The notes under the pieces are model-generated. The model made no database searches, was not told where the DNA came from, and saw only the letters and a program-made list of their open reading frames with translations. A program made the translations under genes and the position numbers. A DNA stretch of 40,720 nt, taken from DASZBX01 sp035943635 (lineage in GTDB: Bacteria > Actinomycetota > Actinomycetes > Streptomycetales > Catenulisporaceae). The DNA lies in the NCBI GenBank assembly GCA_035943635.1, contig DASZBX010000086.1, positions 1-40,720 of the forward strand. Reading direction: 5' to 3'. This document shows positions 28,685 through 36,695 of this stretch, piece by piece. Numbering within the stretch: position 1 is the stretch's first letter; the number at the start of each line of letters is the position of its first letter.

Positions 28685-31468
28685 ATGGGAACCGATTCGC
28701 GGCAGTCCCCGGAGCCCGCCGACGCGTTGGCCGAGGCCGCGGCCGGGGCTTGGTCGCTGGAGGACGTGGCCGAGTTGCTGCGGACTCTGCGGCGTCGGCA
28801 TGCGCGTGCCCAGCGGGACAGCAGCCTGACCTACCGGGAGTTGGCGGCGCGCACCGGGTGGTCGCAGGCCGCGATCGCGGAGTACTTCACCGCCCGCACC
28901 CTGCCGCCGACCGATCGGTTCGACGCCCTGATCGAGGTTCTCGGCGCCGCCCCGGGCGAACTGCGCGCGTTGGCCGATGCCCGCGACCGGGCCGAGGAGA
29001 ACCAGCGCCAGGCCAAGAAGCGCCGCCCGGCCGGGTCTGACGCACTGTCTCCCGCTGCCTCGGGTCCCGCGGTGGTGGTACCGAGGCAGTTGCCCGCGGA
29101 CACCGCCTTGTTCACCGGCCGCGAGCAGGAGCTCGGGCATCTGCTGGACGTGGCCGAGCGTACCGTGGCCGGGACGGCGCCGGGCGCGGTGGTGATCTGT
29201 GCGATCGACGGGATGGGCGGGGTGGGTAAGAGCGCGCTGGCGGTGCATGCCGGACACCGCCTGGCCGTGTTCTTCCCGGACGGGCAGCTCTTCCTGGACC
29301 TGTACGGCTTCGCCCAGGACGCCGCGCCACGTGATCCGGGTGACGCGCTGGCCGCGCTGCTCGGCGCGCTCGGAGTGCCGCCCGGACAGGTCCCCGCGCA
29401 GGTGGAGGCCCGCGCCGCGCTCTACCGCGAACGCCTGGCCGGCACGCGCACCCTGGTGGTGTTGGACAACGCCTTGGACGAGGCCCAGGTGAGCCCGCTG
29501 CTGCCCGCGTCGTCCGGCTGCCTGGTGCTGGTCACCAGCCGACGGCGGCTGAAGGCCCTGGACGACGCGGTGCCCCTGGCGCTGGACGTGCTGGCCCTGG
29601 AGGAGGCGGTGGCGCTGCTGCGCCAGGCCGCCCGCGTGCGCGACGATCCGACGGATGCCGAGGACGCCCGGTGGGAGCAGGCCGCCGAACTGTGCGGGCG
29701 TCTGCCCCTGGCCCTGGTGATCGCCGGAGCCCTGCTGCGCACCGGCGGCAGAGCCTGGAACCTCACCCGGCTGATCGACCGGCTCACCCCGCGCCGGCCC
29801 GGGGACGAACTGGCCGGGTACACCGATGACACGCGCAACCTGGCAGCGGTGTTCGACCTGTCCTACCGGAGCCTGCCGGAATCGGGGCAATTGCTGTTTC
29901 GCCGCCTGGGTCTGCTGCCGGGATCCGAGATCGACGGGTATGCCGCCGCAGCGTTGTTGGAGGTCGACTTGGGAGCGGCCGATCTGCTGGTCCAGCGACT
30001 GGCTGACCACAGCTTGCTGATCGGCGCGTCCCCGGGGCGCTACCGCGTCCACGACCTGATCCGCGCCCACGCAAGCACCCTGGCCGCGACGCAGGACCCC
30101 GAATCCGAACGCGACGCCGCCCAAGACCGGCTGCTGCACTACTACGCCCACACGGCCCAGAGCGCCTCGGTGCCCATCGCCCGCTGGCCTCGGCCGGCAC
30201 CCGGCGGTCCTGCCCCGGCCCATACCCCCGACCTCACGCATCCGGACGCGGCCCGAGCATGGCTGCGCACCGAATACCCCAACCTGGACGCCGCCTTCAC
30301 CCTCGCGGGCATCCGCGGTCTCGACCAGTACGCGATCGACCTGGCCGCAGGACTGGCCGAAATCCAGCGAGTCGACGGCCCCTGGAACCGCGCCCTGCAT
30401 GTGCAACACGCCGCCGCGCAGACCGCCGAACACCTGGGGCTGCCCGCCGACCACGCCACCGCCCTGACCGACCTGGGACGCGTGCGATTCCTGACCGGGG
30501 ACTATCCCGGGGCCGTGGACGCGCACACGCGGGCGCTGGAGATCTCCCGCGCACTCGGTGACCGCCGGCGCGAGGCCAGCTCCCTGAACGACCTGGGGCG
30601 CGTGCGGTATATGACCGACGAATTTCCCGGGGCGGCCAACGCGCACACGCGGGCGCTGGAGATCTCCCGCGTGCTCGGCGACCGCCACGGCGAGGCCACC
30701 GCCCTGCACGAGCTGGGGCGCGTGCAGTACCTGACCGGGGATTTCCCCGGGGCTGTGGACGTCTTCACGCGGGCGCTGGAGATCTCCCGGGCGCTGGGCG
30801 ACCGCCTCGGCGAGGCCAACGCTCTGGACGATCTGGGACGGGTTCGAAACCTGACCGGGGATTTCCCCGGGGCTGTGGACGTCCTCACGCAGGCGCTGGA
30901 GATCTCCCGGGAACTGGGCAACCGCCTCAACGAGGCTAACGCCCTCAACGAACTGGGGCGCGTTCGGTACCTGACCGGGGATTTCACCGGGGCCGTCGAC
31001 GACCTCGCTCGGTCGCTGGAGATCTCCCAGGCACTGGGCAACCGCCGCGGCGAGGCCAACTCCCTGACCGACCTGGGGCGCGCCCGGTACCTGGCCGGGG
31101 ATTTCACCGGGGCCGTCGACGACCTGACGCGGGCGCTGGAGCTCTACCGCGTACTCGGCAGCCGCGGCGACGAGGCTGTGGCGCTCAACTTCTACGCCGC
31201 CACCCTCGCCGCCGGCGGCCAGCGCCTTCGTGCCCTCGCGCTCTATCGGCAAGCCCTGGACATGAACCGCGAGCTGAACAAACCCGACGACGAAGCCATC
31301 TCCCTCGAAGGCATCGGCGAACACCACCTGACCACCGGCGATCCCGCCCAGGGCGCCGAGCACCTGAGGCAGGCACTGGAGATCTACCAGCGCCTCGGCA
31401 TGCGCGCGGACACCGAGCGCGTCCAAGCCCGCCTCGACAGCCTCACCACCTCAGGTACACAAGCCTGA
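28685..31468 (+). CDS. STAND regulator: HTH, NB-ARC and TPR domains
   Basis: 927 residues from ATG 28685, GGAGG 9 nt upstream (the frame is open further back without a start signal). Order: an Xre-like HTH at about 45-90 (LTYRELAARTGWSQAAIAEY), NB-ARC at about 135-400 with P-loop IDGMGGVGKSALAVHAG, Walker B RTLVVLDNALDEAQ, LVLVTSRRRL and LPLALVIAGALL (GLPL-like), a winged-helix part to about 480, and then at least eight 40-residue TPR units from about 590 to the end. Such actinomycete proteins act as ATP-driven switches, usually transcriptional regulators of specialised metabolism or development. No SARP domain is present. The target and the ligand are unknown. Confidence 0.92.
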   Translation: MGTDSRQSPEPADALAEAAAGAWSLEDVAELLRTLRRRHARAQRDSSLTYRELAARTGWSQAAIAEYFTARTLPPTDRFDALIEVLGAAPGELRALADARDRAEENQRQAKKRRPAGSDALSPAASGPAVVVPRQLPADTALFTGREQELGHLLDVAERTVAGTAPGAVVICAIDGMGGVGKSALAVHAGHRLAVFFPDGQLFLDLYGFAQDAAPRDPGDALAALLGALGVPPGQVPAQVEARAALYRERLAGTRTLVVLDNALDEAQVSPLLPASSGCLVLVTSRRRLKALDDAVPLALDVLALEEAVALLRQAARVRDDPTDAEDARWEQAAELCGRLPLALVIAGALLRTGGRAWNLTRLIDRLTPRRPGDELAGYTDDTRNLAAVFDLSYRSLPESGQLLFRRLGLLPGSEIDGYAAAALLEVDLGAADLLVQRLADHSLLIGASPGRYRVHDLIRAHASTLAATQDPESERDAAQDRLLHYYAHTAQSASVPIARWPRPAPGGPAPAHTPDLTHPDAARAWLRTEYPNLDAAFTLAGIRGLDQYAIDLAAGLAEIQRVDGPWNRALHVQHAAAQTAEHLGLPADHATALTDLGRVRFLTGDYPGAVDAHTRALEISRALGDRRREASSLNDLGRVRYMTDEFPGAANAHTRALEISRVLGDRHGEATALHELGRVQYLTGDFPGAVDVFTRALEISRALGDRLGEANALDDLGRVRNLTGDFPGAVDVLTQALEISRELGNRLNEANALNELGRVRYLTGDFTGAVDDLARSLEISQALGNRRGEANSLTDLGRARYLAGDFTGAVDDLTRALELYRVLGSRGDEAVALNFYAATLAAGGQRLRALALYRQALDMNRELNKPDDEAISLEGIGEHHLTTGDPAQGAEHLRQALEIYQRLGMRADTERVQARLDSLTTSGTQA
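30461..31180 (+). repeat. six tandem 120-bp TPR-coding repeats
   Basis: Units start at 30461, 30581, 30701, 30821, 30941 and 31061. Each encodes a 40-residue TPR of the type LGRVRYLTGDFPGAVD...RALEISRALGDR. The DNA is near-identical between units, for example GCGCTGGAGATCTCCCG in units 1-4, so this looks like recent tandem duplication or gene conversion. Two more diverged TPR units follow. Confidence 0.9.
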
Positions 31469-31511
31469 ACCCGGCATCAGAGCCTTGTCGGTGCCGACTG
31501 TTTCCATCCAT

Positions 31512-32534
31512 TCACGGCCGATGTGCGTCAGCCGACGGTTTCTCTGGCTCGGTTTCGGCTTCGGGCGACGTGTCGGCGTCGTCCTGGATGTGCATTTCGA
31601 TCTGGGTCTCGGGCCGGCGTTGTTCGGCCTTGGCGTAGGCGTCGTAGGCCTCGCGGTCCTCTTCGGTCAGCGGCGGCGGGAACAGGCTTCGCGGCCACAG
31701 GTCACGGCGGCGGACCACGTCGGCCTCCACGGCGTACAAGGTGAGCTGGGCCTGGAGGTACAGCCACGCGATCAGGCCGAGGACCAGGCCGAACGTGCCG
31801 TAGACGGACGAGGAGTGCCGCAGGTCGTGGGCGACGACGTATCCGCCGACGGCCTGGAGCACCTGCCAGACGATCGCGGCGAGGACCGCACCGAGCCGCA
31901 GGTCGCGGAACGAGACCTCCGGCGCCGTGGCCAGCCGCAGCCCCACCCAGAACAACAGGATGTTCAGAACCAGGGACACGGCCAGCACGGCCACCCGGGA
32001 CCAGGGCCCGGCGACGCCGGCGCCCCAGGTGGCGATGCCGGACAGTCCGGTCGTCGCCAGCGCCCCGACGCCGAACAGACCGATCACCCCGAAGTTGCGC
32101 AGCCAGTTGAACGGGAAACCGGGCCGTTTGTGCCGCGGTACCTCCCAGATCCGGTTCATCGTGTTCTGGATCGCCCCGGCCACCCCGCGCGCGCCCAGGA
32201 ACGTGCCGACCAGTCCGGCCGCCAACCCGACGCCGCTGCGGTCGAGCGCGTGCACGTTGGCGGTCAGCTGCGGTCCGATGACCGGGAATTGCGTCAGCGC
32301 CGAGTTGAGCACCTGCTGCTGGAGATGGGGATTGTGGGAGAGCAACATCCCCAGCACGGTCACCATGACCAGCAGCAGCGGAAAGGTCGAGAGGAAGCCG
32401 TAGTAGGTGATCTGCGCGGCGAGGTTCCCGGCCTGGTCGTCGCTGAACTTCTTCCACACTGCCAGCGGAAATCCGAGCGCCGCGTGGCGCTGCTGGAACT
32501 CGTCGAATCTGCGCAGTGCGCGAGGGGCGGCCAT
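31512..32534 (-). CDS. YihY/BrkB-family membrane protein
   Basis: 340 residues from ATG 32534 (MAAPRALRRF). The upstream open frame is a shadow of the kinase gene on the other strand. About six membrane spans with the family hallmarks: DDQAGNLAAQITYYGFLSTF at about 38-57, FPLLLVMVTVLGMLL, NTMNRIWEVPRHKRPGF, and a late SSVYGTFGLVLGLIAWLYLQ followed by an AQLTLYAVEADVV end. The hydrophilic C terminus is rich in Glu and Pro. The family was once labelled ribonuclease BN or virulence factor BrkB; true function is unknown, with suggestions of transport. It diverges from the P-loop kinase gene. Confidence 0.9.
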   Translation of the reverse strand: MAAPRALRRFDEFQQRHAALGFPLAVWKKFSDDQAGNLAAQITYYGFLSTFPLLLVMVTVLGMLLSHNPHLQQQVLNSALTQFPVIGPQLTANVHALDRSGVGLAAGLVGTFLGARGVAGAIQNTMNRIWEVPRHKRPGFPFNWLRNFGVIGLFGVGALATTGLSGIATWGAGVAGPWSRVAVLAVSLVLNILLFWVGLRLATAPEVSFRDLRLGAVLAAIVWQVLQAVGGYVVAHDLRHSSSVYGTFGLVLGLIAWLYLQAQLTLYAVEADVVRRRDLWPRSLFPPPLTEEDREAYDAYAKAEQRRPETQIEMHIQDDADTSPEAETEPEKPSADAHRP

Positions 32535-32592
32535 GGCTGCCGGATTACCGCACCGCATCTGCCCAAACGCGACGCCATGAGAAACTAAGAGT

Positions 32593-33108
32593 ATGAAGAA
32601 CCTCATCATCGTAGGCGGCACAATGGGCGTCGGAAAGACCACAACGTGCCGTGAGTTACAGAAAATACTCCCACGAAATGTTTTTCTCGATGGCGACTGG
32701 TGCTGGGATATGCAGCCATTTGTGGTGACAAGCGAAACCGTATCAATGGTCGAGGGCAACATCACCCACCTGGTCAACAGTTTCCTGGCTTGCTCGGAAT
32801 TTGAGAACGTCATCTTCTGCTGGGTGCTGCATGAGCAGAGGATATTGGACAAACTTTTGGCCGGTATTGACCTCGGCGACTGCGCACCATATAGCTTTTC
32901 ACTTGTCAGCAACAAACAGGCCTTATCCGAAAGGCGGAGTCATGATGTAGCGGCAGGTAAGCGAAGCGATGACATTATCGGGCGTAGCACAGCCCGGATA
33001 CCCCTATATGATGCGCTTGATACTGTGAAGATCGATGTGAGTGCCATCTCACCAGCCGATGCGGCACGACGTATTGCCGAGCACGTGGTAGTGGTAGACG
33101 TAGCCTGA
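32593..33108 (+). CDS. P-loop nucleotide kinase-like protein, probably acquired
   Basis: 171 residues from ATG 32593. Walker A is GGTMGVGKTTT at about 8-18; FLDGDWCWDMQPFVV (about 31-45) is a substrate/Asp region as in small-molecule kinases; SERRSHDVAAGKRSDDIIGR resembles a lid with arginines. The gene is clearly richer in A and T than all others here and uses codons such as AAA, TTT, ATA and TTA. The whole protein resembles ATPases known from Firmicutes, so recent transfer is likely. The function could be phosphorylation of a small molecule, perhaps an antibiotic or a nucleoside; nothing decides this. No mobile-element remnants or direct repeats are seen around it. Confidence 0.8.
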   Translation: MKNLIIVGGTMGVGKTTTCRELQKILPRNVFLDGDWCWDMQPFVVTSETVSMVEGNITHLVNSFLACSEFENVIFCWVLHEQRILDKLLAGIDLGDCAPYSFSLVSNKQALSERRSHDVAAGKRSDDIIGRSTARIPLYDALDTVKIDVSAISPADAARRIAEHVVVVDVA

Positions 33109-33161
33109 CCGGGCACCACCTTCAACTCCATCGCGACTGCGCCGCGTTCAGAGGACTGACA

Positions 33162-35294
33162 TTGACTGACTCGAACCTCGTCTCGCTCTCGGCGCGGGGC
33201 GTCGCGCTCCTCCTGGACGTCACCGACCGCGCGCTGCCTCGTCTCCTGCACTGGGGCGCCGATCCCGGACTGGGCGAGGACGACGGGCCCGCCGTGCGGA
33301 TGGCGCTGGCCACCGACCGGCCCCCGAACCCGGCCGGGCTGGTGCCGTTCCAGGGCGAGGGCTGGTTCGGCCGTCCGGTGCTTGCCGGGCACCGGGCCGG
33401 GAACGTCCGGCCGCCACGGTTCGACCTGACCGCGCCGCCAACCGTGGCGGCGGGAGAGGGTCCGGGCGCGGACGGCGGAAGCATCGAGATACGCGCGGCC
33501 GACACGGTCGGCGGCCTCGAACTCGTCTGCCGGATCGAGATGACGCAGCACGGCGTGATACGCCTGCGGCACCGGCTGACCAACACCGCCCAGTCCACCT
33601 ACACTCTCGACCAGTTCATGTGCGTGCTGCCGCTCCCGGCGACGGCTGTCGAACTGCTCGACTTCACCGGGCGCTGGGCGCGAGAACGCTTCCCGCAGCG
33701 GGCGCCGCTTCGCCACGGCGTGTGGTCCCGGGAGAATCGCCGCGGCCGGACCGGATTCGACGCCGGTGCGCTGATCGCCGGTTCGGCGGGCTTCGCGTTC
33801 CGCCATGGCCAGGTGTGGGGCGCCCACGTCGCCTGGAGCGGCAATCACGTTCACTACGCCGAGCAGCTCGCGGACGGCACGAGCGTCTTGGGCGGCGGGG
33901 AACTGCTGGAGGCCGGCGAGATACGCCTGGCCCTCGGCGAGTCCTACCAGACGCCCTGGGTCTACTTCCACACCTCGGACGCTGGACTGGACGGCTTCAG
34001 CCAGGGCTTCCACGAGGCACTGCGATCCCGCCCGCATCACCCGCGCACCCCGCGGCCGGTCACGGTCAACACCTGGGAGGGGATGTACTTCGCCCAGACT
34101 CCGCAGCGCGTGCTCGCCCTGGCCGAGGCTGCTGCGGCCGTCGGCGCCGAGCGGTTCGTGGTCGACGACGGCTGGTTCCGCGGGCGCCGCAACGACCGGG
34201 CCGGGCTGGGCGACTGGTACGTGGACAAGGACGTATGGCCCCAGGGCCTGGCCTCGCTGGCCGAGCAGATCCACGGCCTGGGCATGCAGTTCGGCCTCTG
34301 GTTCGAGCCCGAGATGGCCAACCCCGACTCCGACCTCGTGCGGGCGCACCCGGACTGGTTGTTGAGCGACCCGGACCGCCTGCCGCTGGAGATCCGGCAC
34401 CAGCACGTCCTGGACATCGCCCGGCCTGAGGCGTACGCGTACGTCCTCGAACGCATCAGCTCGCTGATCGGCGAGATCGGGATCGACTACCTCAAGTGGG
34501 ATCACAACCGGGACCTCGCCGCCGCGGTCCACGACGGCCGCCCGGGCGTCCACGTGCAGACGCAGGCCGTCTACCGGCTGCTGGGCGAACTGCGCTCCCG
34601 TCACCCGGGCCTGGAGATCGAGTCCTGTTCTTCCGGCGGCGCCCGGGTGGACCTCGGGATCCTTGAGCACACCGACCGGATCTGGGCGTCGGACAATCTC
34701 GATCCGCTGGTGCGTCAGTCCGTTCAACGCTGGACGAGCCTGCTCATCCCGTACGAGCTCATCGGCACGCATGTCGGCTCCGCGCCATCGCACATCAGCG
34801 GCCGCGCCACCGGTATCGCGTTCCGATGCGCCACCGCGCTGTTCGGCCACACCGGCATCGAAGCCGACCTCACGGCGTGGCCGCAGGATGACCTCGCCGC
34901 CGTGCGCGCCGCCGTGCAGACCTACAAACGGCTGCGTCCGCTGCTACACACCGGAGCGGTGGTTCGGATGGACCATCCTGATCCGTCCGCCTGGGTCCAC
35001 GGCGTCGTCTCCCAGGACCGGGCTCACGCCGTGTTCGCCTACGTCCAGCTCGAGACATCGGCCACCGCGACCGGCGCTGCCATGCGTTTCGCCGGCCTCG
35101 ACCCCCGGCGTCACTACCAGCTCGACGTCATCCCCCAGCTGTCCGCCGCGGCCGACACCTGGCCGACCTGGGCAAACCACGAACCTCTGTCCCTGCCCGG
35201 CAGCCTCCTCTCCCAGGTCGGCGTCGCACCACCACACCTGATGGACCGACCCGAGCAAGCATTCGTGGTCGAACTGACCGCACGACAGGTCTGA
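33162..35294 (+). CDS. GH36 alpha-galactosidase
   Basis: 710 residues from TTG 33162, with GAGG 7 nt upstream; the usual length for GH36. An N-terminal beta-supersandwich (about 1-290) is followed by the catalytic barrel: NTWEGMYFAQT, FVVDDGWFRGRRNDRAGLGD, GMQFGLWFEPEMANPDSDLV, then the nucleophile D447 in YLKWDHNRDL, SCSSGGARVD, and the acid/base D511 in IWASDNLDPL. A C-terminal beta domain ends the protein. It would hydrolyse alpha-1,6-galactosides such as melibiose or raffinose-family sugars, in the cytosol since no signal peptide is seen. No sugar transporter is directly coupled to it; the ABC importer 1.4 kb on has its own promoter. Confidence 0.95.
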   Translation: MTDSNLVSLSARGVALLLDVTDRALPRLLHWGADPGLGEDDGPAVRMALATDRPPNPAGLVPFQGEGWFGRPVLAGHRAGNVRPPRFDLTAPPTVAAGEGPGADGGSIEIRAADTVGGLELVCRIEMTQHGVIRLRHRLTNTAQSTYTLDQFMCVLPLPATAVELLDFTGRWARERFPQRAPLRHGVWSRENRRGRTGFDAGALIAGSAGFAFRHGQVWGAHVAWSGNHVHYAEQLADGTSVLGGGELLEAGEIRLALGESYQTPWVYFHTSDAGLDGFSQGFHEALRSRPHHPRTPRPVTVNTWEGMYFAQTPQRVLALAEAAAAVGAERFVVDDGWFRGRRNDRAGLGDWYVDKDVWPQGLASLAEQIHGLGMQFGLWFEPEMANPDSDLVRAHPDWLLSDPDRLPLEIRHQHVLDIARPEAYAYVLERISSLIGEIGIDYLKWDHNRDLAAAVHDGRPGVHVQTQAVYRLLGELRSRHPGLEIESCSSGGARVDLGILEHTDRIWASDNLDPLVRQSVQRWTSLLIPYELIGTHVGSAPSHISGRATGIAFRCATALFGHTGIEADLTAWPQDDLAAVRAAVQTYKRLRPLLHTGAVVRMDHPDPSAWVHGVVSQDRAHAVFAYVQLETSATATGAAMRFAGLDPRRHYQLDVIPQLSAAADTWPTWANHEPLSLPGSLLSQVGVAPPHLMDRPEQAFVVELTARQV

Positions 35295-35340
35295 TCGGCG
35301 TACGCACCCGGCCTACCACGCCGAACTCGTCGGCGATGGC

Positions 35341-35523
35341 TGCGCCGAGGGTGTCGGTGTGACGTGCCCACTGGCACGGGCGATCAGCGCGCGCTACAGC
35401 AGCCATGATTTCGTCGGCAACCCCAACATCCTCGCCTGGTTGCTCGGCCGGGCGCCGACCACCTTCAAGCAGTTCGCGCAAAGAGAGCTCGACGCTCTGC
35501 GCGCGCACTCCGCGGCTGCGTGA
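35341..35523 (+). pseudogene. possible 3' remnant of an NAD(P)-binding protein gene
   Basis: The frame ending at TGA 35521-35523 reads ARYSSHDFVGNPNILAWLLG and then RAPTTFKQFAQRELDALRAH, protein-like and similar to the C termini of NmrA-type NAD(P)-binding proteins. No start or Rossmann motif is found before it, and upstream lies the alpha-galactosidase stop (35294). Most likely a decayed gene end. The remaining bases to 35608 carry the promoter of the next gene. Confidence 0.3.
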
Positions 35524-35594
35524 CGGCGCCGGTCCGGCCGGGCCGCGCGCGACCGTTCACCGCACCCGGCCATCGATTGGTATCGGCGATATCC

Positions 35595-35602
35595 GTTAGG
35601 CT
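35595..35602 (+). promoter_or_regulatory. GTTAGGC element over a possible leaderless -10
   Basis: TAGGCT (35597-35602) fits a -10 hexamer whose start point would fall on the ATG at 35609, and no ribosome-binding site is present. GTTAGGC (35595-35601) overlaps it and recurs within GGTTAGGCCT in the promoter of the importer operon, so the regulator may bind both. Confidence 0.35.
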
Positions 35603-35608
35603 CCATCC

Positions 35609-36283
35609 ATGGCCCTACCTGCCCACCGGACCCGCGCCGAGGAAGTCGTCGTCTACGTCGAGAACGCGATCGACAAGCGCGGACTGCGTCCCGGCGACCA
35701 CATCGGCACCCGGGCCGACCTGCGCGACGAAACCGGTGTGGCCAGGGCCACCGTCAACGAGGCGATCCGGCTGCTGCAGGAACGGCAGCGGATCGTGCTG
35801 CGGCCCGGCCCGGGCGGGGGACTGTTCGTCGCGGCCAGCGACCCGGTGGTCCGGCTCGGGCGCACGCTGCTCACCGTGCACGGCGAGCCGCTGGCGGTGT
35901 CCGAGGCCATCGAAGTCCGCGAGCAGCTCGAGCCGCTCGTCGCCGCGCACGCCGCCCTGCACCGGTCGGCCAAAGACGGCCGCGAGCTGCGGTCGTTGAT
36001 CGCCGCGATGAACAAGAGCCTGGGCAGCGTGTCCCAGTTCGTCTCGCTCAACTGGGACCTGCACGTCCGGATCGCCGCCATCTCGCCGAACGCCGTGCTC
36101 AGGGGCGCCTACATCGGGCTCTACGAGTTCGTCAACCAGGTCTCGCTGGTCAATCCCCAGCCTCGGGACCACGCGTATCTGATGCAGCGGCTGGAAGTGC
36201 ACAGCGACCTGGTCGCCGCCATCCTGGCCGGCGACGTCGCCGCCGCCCGGCAGGCCGCGGAAGTGCACCGCCACTCGGACTGA
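35609..36283 (+). CDS. GntR-family regulator with FCD domain
   Basis: 224 residues from ATG 35609. The winged helix at about 8-75 is typical: AEEVVVYVENAIDKRGLRPG, RADLRDETGVARATVNEAIR, LLQERQRIVLRPGPGGGLFV. The FCD ligand domain follows (about 95-220) with VREQLEPLVAAHAA, a metal-type Asp/His set in LNWDLHVRIAAISPN, and a closing EVHSDLVAAILAGD with AAEVHRHSD. Such repressors usually sense a sugar acid or another carboxylate through a bound metal. It directly precedes an ABC importer operon on the same strand, with 412 bp between, and is likely its local regulator. Confidence 0.9.
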   Translation: MALPAHRTRAEEVVVYVENAIDKRGLRPGDHIGTRADLRDETGVARATVNEAIRLLQERQRIVLRPGPGGGLFVAASDPVVRLGRTLLTVHGEPLAVSEAIEVREQLEPLVAAHAALHRSAKDGRELRSLIAAMNKSLGSVSQFVSLNWDLHVRIAAISPNAVLRGAYIGLYEFVNQVSLVNPQPRDHAYLMQRLEVHSDLVAAILAGDVAAARQAAEVHRHSD

Positions 36284-36471
36284 GTCCGGTCACCGCCGAG
36301 ACCCGGCATCCCGCCTCGGCCACGCGCGAATTCCGCCACGACCGATATCCCGGCGCGTTCTGCGCCCGGTCCCGGTGTTGCCGGCCGGGCCGCGTGCCGT
36401 GCGCCGGGTGATTCCGCGCGCCCGTCCCCGGATGCCGGCGCTGTCGCGCCAGGCGCAGCCGCCGCATAATC

Positions 36472-36570
36472 AGGCCTAACCATTATTCCTGTTGTCCGTG
36501 TCCTAACCGTGCCTTCCGCGCCGCCGCCGATCTCTTGACACGCCTGTCGACCCCATGCAGGGTTAGGCCT
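36472..36570 (+). promoter_or_regulatory. importer promoter with inverted operator copies
   Basis: TTGACA (36535-36540), a 17-bp spacer and CAGGGT (36558-36563) form a good promoter. GGTTAGGCCT (36561-36570) overlaps the -10 and start point, its exact reverse complement AGGCCTAACC lies at 36472-36481, and a partial copy CCTAACC is at 36502-36508. Such placement suggests a repressor that blocks transcription and perhaps loops DNA; the upstream GntR/FCD protein is the obvious candidate. The remaining gap to 36683 is a leader of about 110 nt in which I see nothing else. Confidence 0.55.
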
Positions 36571-36695
36571 ATTGGTTCGGTCCATTTAGGTCGGAGATAA
36601 GTCGCGGGCCCAGTGCAGGACGCGCCGGAAACCCGGGCGAACCAGTGTGCAACTTCGTGTTCTACCTTGTCCGGCCATACATAGGAGTGTGGAAA

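Noticed and set aside
30461..31180. CRISPR-like or satellite repeat
   Set aside because: The period of 120 bp is in frame and encodes TPR units inside a complete gene; there are no spacers and no cas genes.
32535..32915. 127-residue N-terminal extension of the BrkB protein
   Set aside because: It is the antisense of the P-loop kinase gene and has no start signal; MAAPRALRRF at 32534 is a normal family start.
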